DNA of 64,000 nucleotides, taken from Dysidea avara. Taxonomy: Eukaryota > Porifera > Demospongiae > Dictyoceratida > Dysideidae. Made by a program: the position numbers and the translations under genes. Position 1 is the first letter of the stretch; each line of letters starts with the position of its first letter. Location of the stretch: contig NC_089273.1 of assembly GCF_963678975.1 (NCBI RefSeq), positions 4,675,788 through 4,739,787 of the forward strand, in the 5' to 3' direction. Under the pieces are notes generated by a model, which was given only the letters and a program-made list of their open reading frames with translations, made no database searches and had not been told where the DNA came from. Of the stretch, positions 57,272 to 64,000 are shown one piece after another.

Positions 57272-57870
57272 GCACTTGCTACAAAGCTGGGACATCAACC
57301 AGCTTGTTTGTTAAGTTCATAGAATTGTACCTGTGTGGAAGACCCAAATCCTATTACCATACATATGAATGTTGTTAGCTACTCTAACTATGGCTGTACT
57401 ACACAAAAATATGTCACTATATGAATAATATGATGGTGGTCCAAAAAGGATATCCCAGGAAGAAGTGGGCACTCAACCTTATTATTACACCAATAAACTG
57501 TTGGACTGTAGTAAACAACTTTGTGGTAAGGTAGTTACATGGATGATAGCACTTGAATATTATTTATTAGTCCATTAGCACTTCTCAGAACTAGTTATGT
57601 AATATTATTTAATATCCACACAATTCCAACAGTCACTAACAAACATACACATACTGTTGACTGTAGTACAGTTTAGTGGTCTATTGAAGATTACAAGTTC
57701 ATTATTGTTTGAACCTGAGTTTGGTATTTTTTCACCAGCCTTGCCTTCCTGTTTCTCTGCCTAACTGTAACACTGCTCACTTGTTACTCTTTATAATCAT
57801 TATTAATTTATAAACCAAAGAGTTGGCAGAGCTAGAGTGAATACATTTGACTGTGCCTGAAAGCTAGAGT
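57272..57870. repeat. NML repeat block, third of the tandem array
   Basis: Closes the array after unit B; it then passes into a different repeat (57876 onward), the same order as after copy 2 (40402-41010). The right part is shortened near 57725. Confidence 0.75.
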
Positions 57871-57875
57871 GAGAG

Positions 57876-58237
57876 ATGGACTTCAAAATAGAGGCAGACC
57901 ATGACTGGAGTCTACACATGAGATTACAGGGCTATGCTGGCTTCTTAGTGGCTGATATGCAGCAAAATCAACACAGAAAAAATCTGGCCAAGCTTATCAG
58001 GCCATCCACCAGTACACAACTAATTATTGCCAAGCCATGTCCTTCACAAGGCCAGAAACCGCCATTCAAGCTCACTACATCACCCAGAAAAGAAACCTCT
58101 TAAGACCAGGTTCAAGTAGTTTGAGTAATGCTGAGGATTAATACCAATAGTATGATAGTGTAGCTATCCACTAGTATATTGTTAGTTTGATTTTGCCTGA
58201 TGTATGACTTGGATCATTTTTGTAAAATGTGGTCACA
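57876..58237. mobile_element. Partial TGTGAC-type long element
   Basis: GCAGACCATGACTGGAGTCT, AGGCCATCCACCAGTACACA and the end ATTTTTGTAAAATGTGGTCA CA match 41040-41375 and the right part of 42061-42722. The order NML block, this element, GACT array, foldback is the same here as at 40.4-43.0 kb, so the two are a large duplicated block. Confidence 0.65.
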
Positions 58238-58454
58238 ATTATCATACAGTACTATCAGACTATATAGTAGGGACCACAAAGATGTGGGTATGTCTCATGA
58301 AAATAAATTACCCAAAACCCAGCCTCAGTTTTCCCTGATGATGATGAGGCAGTATTGGTTACGTAAAAATAAGCCCAAAACAAGCCTTCAGAATAACCCA
58401 TAATACTCTACTTGCTACAGAATGTTTTAAAAATTAATTAAACAGAATTTTCTA

Positions 58455-58960
58455 CTAACTGGCTGACTGACTGACTGACTGACTGACTGACTGACTGACT
58501 GACTGACTGACTGACTGACTGACTGACTGACTGACTGACTGACTGACTGACTGACTGACTGACTGACTGACTGACTGACTGACTGGGTAACTGATTCCTT
58601 CAGACAACTGTAACTCGATAGCAGCTAAGACTACTGGCTTGGTTTTTTCACTGTTCATCATTGCTTCAGTCAGACAAGTGCCTTTTGGCATACTTTGACA
58701 ATAAAAAGTGTTGATTTGGCTGTAGCACATGATGGCTTCTCTTCATAATGGAATTCATCCATATTTTTCATAGTGGATACTTTGATAGTAGAGGTGCTTT
58801 TTGAACACTTCTTAACTTGTAATGCTGTGTAACTGAATGAGCATAGCTAATTGTGAAGTGTAATGGATACTTCACTTTTCGGATGATAATTGGTAGCTGA
58901 GGTGCTCAGCGCCATTTCTTTCTTTTGATGCAATATGTGTGGGTTCACCAGTCATAATAA
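58455..58960 (-). pseudogene. Repeat-borne gene remnant with VSQS repeats, copy 2
   Basis: Minus strand: 58730-58455 reads SMPKGTCLTEAMMNSEKTKP, AAIELQLSEGISYP and (VSQS)n. Upstream (58960-58740) matches the first segment of copy 1. The repeat tract is about twice as long as in copy 1. No domain is recognised. Confidence 0.35.
58463..58585. repeat. GACT tetranucleotide microsatellite, locus 2
   Basis: About 30 units of CTGA. It is the paralogue of 41565-41619 with about 13-14 units, so the array length changed after the block duplication. Confidence 0.95.
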
Positions 58961-59029
58961 TTTTATTTTACAAAAAAAATAAATAAATAAAAAGCTAACA
59001 AGTGCAAAAAAAATTGAAATTTTCAACTT

Positions 59030-59253
59030 AGGTAGGGTCCATAACACATCCGTAAAGGTACTGAAACAAACCGGAGTAGTGCATGATATTGAATCACAGT
59101 AAAACAATAAGAAGTGTTATATCCCTACTGTGTTCAAGATACCATTAGGAAAAGCACAGTTGGAATATAACACTTACTGTGATTTAATATACGGTAGTGT
59201 ACTACTCCAGCTTGTTTCAGTACTTTTTATCAAAGTGTTATGGTCTCTACTCT
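59030..59253. mobile_element. Foldback element, copy 2
   Basis: Same arms as 42780-43019 (AATCACAGTAAAACAATAAG, AAGTGTTATATCCCTACTGT) but the right arm is eroded. Downstream similarity with 43020-43200 continues (GAATAAGGGGTG, CCTTTGACATCACATC). Confidence 0.75.
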
Positions 59254-59479
59254 AGTTGAAAATTTCTAAAAATTTTGTGTACTTGTCTTTACTTAAAGGA
59301 GGCATACCACCACCCACATAGGGAATCATATCCTACATAACAACTAAGCTTGAATAAGGGGTGGCCTTTTTAAAATAGGATGATGTGAAAAAATGTTGTG
59401 ATGTTAGCCATTTCTTTGGTGCAACCTTTGACATCACATCTTTTTCATACTAGTCTATTTTTAAAGGTCACACATCCTT

Positions 59480-60290
59480 TTCTCACAGTTTGGCTGTAGA
59501 TCATAATAACACATGCTATATCTCTACTGGTGTTAGAGAACTGCTGATCGGTGTCATCTACAGACTAAGTGTTTTTACTGAATTAGTATTCCAGTCCCAC
59601 ATATAAACATTACACATCTTTCTTTTATTGGTTGAAGTGCAGATTGTCATCATGATTCATTGTAGCATGATACCTACACTCTGTGCCTAGTCAATATAGA
59701 GAGTGCCTTTATAGAATAAACCATTACTATTCATAAGACAGTCACGAGATTAGCATGTGTGCAACAAGCTCATTTTGAAATACGTATTGTAATAGAACAG
59801 TAATTAAACCAAATTAATGAAAGGTTTCAGGTTAATATGTTTCTTGACTACTGAGCTATGGTCTTCTGAGTTCATACAATTGGATGTGTGTGGAAGACCC
59901 CTTTTTGAAAATCCGGTCACACATGTGATTATACTATTTTTGCAGCACTCTAATAGACCACAAAGTTTTTCTGAGTGTTTCTGATACAATGAACATAGAA
60001 TTTTTCTAGAACACAATGATAGATCTACATATGAGATTATAGGTAAAACTAATGTACTATATAAACTAGAACTTTTATTTATAAAGTGAGGTGAGCAACT
60101 GACAGCAGTGGCAGAGTGGTAAAGGGTTTGAGCATATATTGCATAACGAGTTATTTTCAAAGAAAGAAATTTATGGAGCATAGCCACTAAACAATTTTTG
60201 AATAGTTTTGTGTTTCATACAAGTCACGTCCCCAGCTGCCCATGCACTGGCACATCACATAATTATGATGCTTACATAATCAATTTCTTA
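59480..60290 (-). other. Non-coding; possible LINE remnant and a lone MITE end
   Basis: A 127-codon minus frame (59804-60187) includes KFLSLKITRYAIYAQTL and, in another frame, TTLPLLSVAHL, which faintly resemble the region after the reverse transcriptase of CR1/L2-type LINEs. A lone TGTGAC-type end (AGACCCCTTTTTGAAAATCC GGTCACA) sits at 59897-59923 within it, and CTCTAATAGA at 59947. I would not call a gene. Confidence 0.25.
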
Positions 60291-60609
60291 GGTCAGCATG
60301 GTAACTTTCTTAAATGTCTGAAACGGGAATAGTGCAATGATGAACTCTATCGAAGTCGAAACAGTTATACAAGGTTACCATGTGTACAATAAAATATTAT
60401 GGTCTGCTATGCTTAGTGAGATACTAATCTGCAGACGTGAGACTATCATAATCATTTTGGTGTGGCCGTTTTGAAGGATGCTGTCATTGTTGGCCATGTA
60501 CCAAAGAAAATATCATCACTTTTTCTGTAGAGGTCTGATACAATATTGTGTGAAGTCACTGGGGACAGACAATACTTTGCTGATCTGGATCAGGGTGTCA
60601 GATAAAGAT

Positions 60610-60868
60610 ATCTTGCAAACTTTCCTTCTTTTGTAATGATGATGAACATTTGGTTACAACTCGAAAGTTGCTGGATTTGGCTTTGAAGAAAGATGATGAC
60701 GCTGAGAAGACACTACTGAAGAGAATAAAGCTTGAACCTGTGGAAGAATTGATAATACGTACTGTACCAGTCGATAAGCACAATGGAAATAGTACTGAAG
60801 TCCAAGGATGCAGTAGTAATCTAGACTATTCCACACCTGTAGAAGACCAGAAATTTGAGGTGGATTGA
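60610..60868 (+). CDS. N-terminal part of the Ulp1-like repeat gene
   Basis: The frame runs from about 60620 (NDDEHLVTTRKLLDLALKKD-like) to a stop at 60866: KTLLKRIKLEPVEELIIRTV, then an acidic tail VEDQKFEVD. It is charged, without a recognised domain. Its strand and distance (about 80 bp) to the protease frame at 60947 make it the probable upstream part of the same gene, separated by two stops or a short unrecognised intron. Confidence 0.4.
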
Positions 60869-60946
60869 GAGTGGGTAAAGACTGGCTGTGCTTGCCTAGT
60901 AATTTGACATAAAAGAAAGATTTTAAATTGAGAAGAGCTGAATGAT

Positions 60947-61639
60947 TTGGTTATAAACCTTGCACAAAAATCACTCGAGAAGCAGTTTCCAGCTATCAGT
61001 GGTTTACACAGTACAGTTCTGCAAGCAAAGAAGCAGAATGATGTAGGTGGACAGCAATGTTCGAGGTATTACACACAAATAATTCACTTACGTAGCAACG
61101 ATTGGATTGATGCTTCCAATGTTCACCTAGAAGAATCAGACAAGGTGATGGTGTATGACTCCCTGTATGACAGCACTGATGACAGAACCCAGGTGATAAT
61201 CCATGAATTGTTTGGAGTGCCCATTAAACACAATGTTGCCAAGGTTCATAAGCAACAGGGTATCCAAGAATGTGGACTTTTTGCAATTGCATTTACCACA
61301 GTGATTTGTTTTGGACAGGATCTTTATAAGCCATTACACCAGAAAGCAATACATCTGTATTTAGGGCAGTGTTTTGAAAAAGACATTTGTTTACCTTTCC
61401 CTATGGTACATCAATTTTTAAATTGTTGTAATAATACGCTAGTAACTAGACAGGTTGTCTGTGAAATTTTCACACTATGTACTTATGGTTATGATGCAAT
61501 TTGTAATTGTATTCATTCTATTCTAGAACTGTCCAGAATTGTGTATATAGTATTGTGGTTTAGAGGTATAATTAAATTGTGTAGGGTTTTTTTTAAAAGG
61601 TGCTTAGTTACAGTAGCTGTCAGGGATCGATTACCATAA
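60947..61639 (+). CDS. Ulp1-like cysteine protease domain, repeat-borne
   Basis: A 230-codon frame. The domain (about residues 1-155) reads LAQKSLEKQFPAISGLHSTV, TQIIHLRSNDWIDASNVHLE, VMVYDSLYDSTDDRTQVI and, for the active-site block, QQGIQECGLFAIAF. This is the pattern of the Ulp1/SENP-like (C48) proteases common in animal repeats and DNA transposons: the Asp (VYDS) and nucleophile Cys (ECGLF) positions are filled, but the usual His-Trp reads Asp-Trp, so catalysis is doubtful. Codons after about residue 155 (many aromatic and Cys residues) are probably read-through beyond the domain. The frame is open before the first ATG, so the ATG at 60947 may not be the true start. Function within a host is unknown. 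Confidence 0.65.
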   Translation: MVINLAQKSLEKQFPAISGLHSTVLQAKKQNDVGGQQCSRYYTQIIHLRSNDWIDASNVHLEESDKVMVYDSLYDSTDDRTQVIIHELFGVPIKHNVAKVHKQQGIQECGLFAIAFTTVICFGQDLYKPLHQKAIHLYLGQCFEKDICLPFPMVHQFLNCCNNTLVTRQVVCEIFTLCTYGYDAICNCIHSILELSRIVYIVLWFRGIIKLCRVFFKRCLVTVAVRDRLP

Positions 61640-62094
61640 ATGCAACAATTGTTTAAACTGTTTGAATAAATACTAAAAGTAATACAGTTAATACATAATA
61701 ATATTCTAGAAATGCTGAAGTCAATACTCAAAATATTTTCCTATTAACAATTACAGTTCAAGAACCAGAATCCTAATGAGTTATTACTCTGTTGATACTG
61801 ATAGGCATTGAAAAGCCATTCAGCTCCAAGTGGCTTAAGTATACTCACGTACAAATCCTGGTGCAGCTGCCCGTTAAAACCTTTCTGTACCTTGTATGAG
61901 TACCAAATCTGAAATTTCTCTTCAAGAAATCTTTTATAGTTTTATTGTGACAGTCAGATCCATTGCTCTATAGCCTGTCTGTACAGTTTGCTGGTACCTT
62001 AACAACAATAATATACATGAAAAAAATGCAAGAATTCAAACAATATTGAAGTCATACTTTTAAATAGACTACTTAACTAGACTACAGTCAACAG
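61640..62094. other. 3' flank of Ulp1-like gene; nothing recognised
   Basis: AT-rich, with no gene supported. Confidence 0.35.
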
Positions 62095-62345
62095 TATGTG
62101 TATGTCTATTAGTGACTATTAGAATTTTTAGGATATTAAATAATATTACACAACTAGTTCTGAGAAGTACTAATGGACTAATAAATAATATTCAAGTGCT
62201 ATCATCCATGTAACTACCTTACCACAAAGTTGTTTACACCATTCCAACACTATATTGGTGTAATAATAAAATTGATGACCCACTTCTTCCTGGAATATCC
62301 TTTTTGGACCACCATCATAATATTCATACAGTGATATATATTATA
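62095..62345 (-). repeat. NML block, middle part, inverted copy
   Basis: Reads on the minus strand GGTGGTCCAAAAAGGATATT, TTGTAAACAACTTTGTGGTA, ATTATTTAATATCC, matching 38071-38250 and its paralogues. This is the only copy in opposite orientation, and it lies directly after the Ulp1-like gene. Confidence 0.75.
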
Positions 62346-63184
62346 GTATCTGTACTTATACTCTAGAAAAATTAATGCAGTAAGGGACTGTAAGTCATGC
62401 ACCACAATAACCCACTTCTAGTAGCTACTGTATTTTAGGGATCATGGAGTTTTGTGCTTACTTGCCCTTCAAAATCACCCAAAACCAGCCTCAATTTATT
62501 TTTCCTCCAAAACAGCTTTGCCATATTGATTAAATTCAATTAAATTATAATTCCATAAAAACTTGTTGGAGGGATTTGAGTTTGCTCTGAAGGCTTTTTT
62601 GGGCTTAGTTATACTTATTTTTTTCTATTAACTGACTACCTGATGCCTTCAGCTAACAATGGATAAGGCTATGGGCTTGATTTTTTGCATCACTTCATCC
62701 CAAGATATACTTCTTAGCCAACCGCAGTATTTACAGTACACGCATCATGGACTTACATTTGTTCTCCTTTATGTCCGAGTTCTTTTCACCGACAACTCAA
62801 GGTGTCAATTCATGGTTGGGCAATGTGGCTTCTTTGCTATGTCCTTGTTTCACTACCTTTTTATTCTGACATCCAGCTTAATTATTGTTTCTTTCTATAC
62901 TTGTTTGTTTACTTTTTTATAACATTGTTATGACTAATGACCCAGCATATTCCACATCAAAAGAAGGATGGTGCCAGAAATACCATAATATTAATTTTGC
63001 GTCTGAACACATGTCCCAACAATCAATAACTGAAAAATGAAGTGGCCATTATGCTTCATCTTCTGCTATGTTCTTCCTGTTAGGCAGCTGTTACTCAGTG
63101 ATACAAATGTATGAGAAGTGTCTCTGCAATCACTAAGGAAAATATGGGCAATAAGCATTAATAGCTATATACCACCAAAGTTGT
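62346..63184. repeat. Diverged relative of the tandem-unit interior
   Basis: About 62880-63130 (ACTTGTTTGTTTACTTTTTT, ATTCCACATCAAAAGAAGGA, GATACAAATGTATGAGAAGT) is a diverged copy of 51610-51830, on the plus strand. 62450-62650 resembles 41440-41530. No gene is supported; the 87-codon frame at 62659-62922 is not recognised. Confidence 0.5.
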
Positions 63185-63291
63185 GAAACAAGAGAGGTTG
63201 CTTATACCTGCAGATACATGTACTAATGACATTTAACCCTATTTAAGTCCATTACTATGTCTGCAGGCATAGGCAACCCCTCTTATTTCAC
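63185..63291. mobile_element. Palindromic short MITE, copy d
   Basis: GAAACAAGAGAGGTTGCTTA TACCTGCAGATA to TGTCTGCAGGCATAGGCAAC CCCTCTTATTTC. The outer ends pair beyond those of copies a-c, so this copy best shows the full terminus. Its neighbours differ from those of copies b and c. Confidence 0.75.
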
Positions 63292-64000
63292 TAGTTTTAT
63301 GCTATTCACTTGTTTCACAACCTTTTTACACTGTATTTCAACCCTAATCAAACTTAAAATACTTGTATTATTATTATTCTACACAATTGCAACATACAGT
63401 TACAATTGAGATAACTTTGACAATGCTAAGTCAATGTTATCATTGCCAATACGTATCTCTTTAGTGCAATATATAAAGTGCAACAGTTATGTAAACTTTT
63501 ATATATGCAGTAGATCTACAGTACAAAGCATGGTAAGTTTAGACTAACACCCCGTTCACACTAGCCCAAGAGCACGGTTCGGAACGGTACGGCTCGACAA
63601 AAAGTGCAATGTGAACACCGTCCGTACCGGGCCCAACCGAACCGAGCCAGCCCACTCGATTGAACCAGGCCAGCACGTTACGGTACGATTATTACTCACC
63701 AGGCGCACAAAATAATTATTTTATAAACTCAACATGCAATGAAGAAGGGCTCAGGAACACTGTTCGACACGAGGTTCAGCACGGAAGAAACCCTAACGAC
63801 AGTTATGAACTATTTGTCGTCATGGCAGTTACTGTTTCACTCACTTCGATTCGTGGCATGATTTCTGCAGTCACAGTTTCAGCTACATGGCGCCTATCTA
63901 GTTGAAATGAAAGAATTCCAGTGCAAGAGGCTTGAAGGGAAAGAGCTGCATCCAGTTTCAGTAAGTAAACTAAATAATATTTAATTGTGCACTTATGGAA
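63292..64000. other. Window edge; GTTCACACT-type repeat start, no gene called
   Basis: From 63549 CCCGTTCACACTAGCCC is followed by GC-richer GGTTCGGAACGGTACGGCTC and later AATGTGAACACCGTCCGTAC, a composition unlike the surroundings and typical of a TIR element beginning here. The frame at 63660-63905 and a possible donor near 63960 (CAGTTTCA then GTAAGT) may belong to an element or host gene continuing to the right; neither is recognised. Confidence 0.3.

Noticed and set aside
60100-60150. tRNA-like GTGGCAGAGTGGTAAAGG
   Set aside because: Resembles an A box, but no B box or foldable arms follow.
59804-60187. 127-codon minus frame as a gene
   Set aside because: Contains a lone MITE terminus and only faint LINE-like resemblance in mixed frames.

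Overview
The window looks like intron-rich, AT-rich, repeat-packed nuclear DNA from an invertebrate animal. A sponge is my best guess, from the secreted fibrinogen-related genes, the style of the TIR elements and the kinds of repeat-borne genes; this is inference, since no ribosomal or other marker gene is present. There are no operons, bacterial genes, CRISPR arrays or convincing tRNA genes. Boundaries were read by eye. Those given by terminal repeats and target duplications are good to a base or so; those of fossils and duplicons are approximate.

Layout. 1-730: degenerate satellite-like DNA. 1638-1737: probable last exon of a plus-strand host gene entering from the left. 3.6-10.5 kb: a decayed multi-exon plus-strand gene (part resembles the repeat-borne DUF6729 type), hit by hAT-like and TA-flanked MITEs and ending in coding-like minisatellites. 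11.7-31 kb: the host-gene part, a cluster of three fibrinogen-domain (FReD) genes. A (minus, 14.3-15.1 kb) is frameshifted, B (plus, 20.6-21.4 kb) is intact, and C (plus, 25.0-27.0 kb) is frameshifted and split by a 1.24-kb hAT-like element. All three have a TATA box 39-58 bp before the ATG. They lie among direct segmental duplications (11.7-13.4, 16.2-17.9 and about 29-30 kb). An exon resembling an ML lipid-binding domain (19.07-19.19 kb, minus) and a Ty3-type LTR fossil lie between A and B. 31-36 kb: mostly non-coding DNA with G/C-rich MITE ends and a few unproven exon candidates.

36-63 kb is a mosaic of repeats: several BEL/Pao fossils, four copies of a LINE-type endonuclease tail, a repeat block with a tRNA-like promoter region, a nearly identical tandem duplication of about 3.2-3.6 kb (49.9-57.3 kb), foldback elements, two GACT microsatellite loci and nested MITEs. 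At 60.6-61.6 kb lies a Ulp1-like protease gene of the type carried by animal DNA transposons.

Functionally, gene B is the only clearly intact protein gene: a secreted, single-domain FReD lectin-like protein. The rest records gene birth and death: duplication of FReD and neighbouring blocks, then invasion by TIR elements. Several insertions have exact target duplications or a paralogous empty site in the window, so their relative ages can be ordered. The most striking unexplained pattern is one short palindromic motif (core CTCTAATAGARCAGTCAC) found inside TIR elements whose ends are otherwise different.
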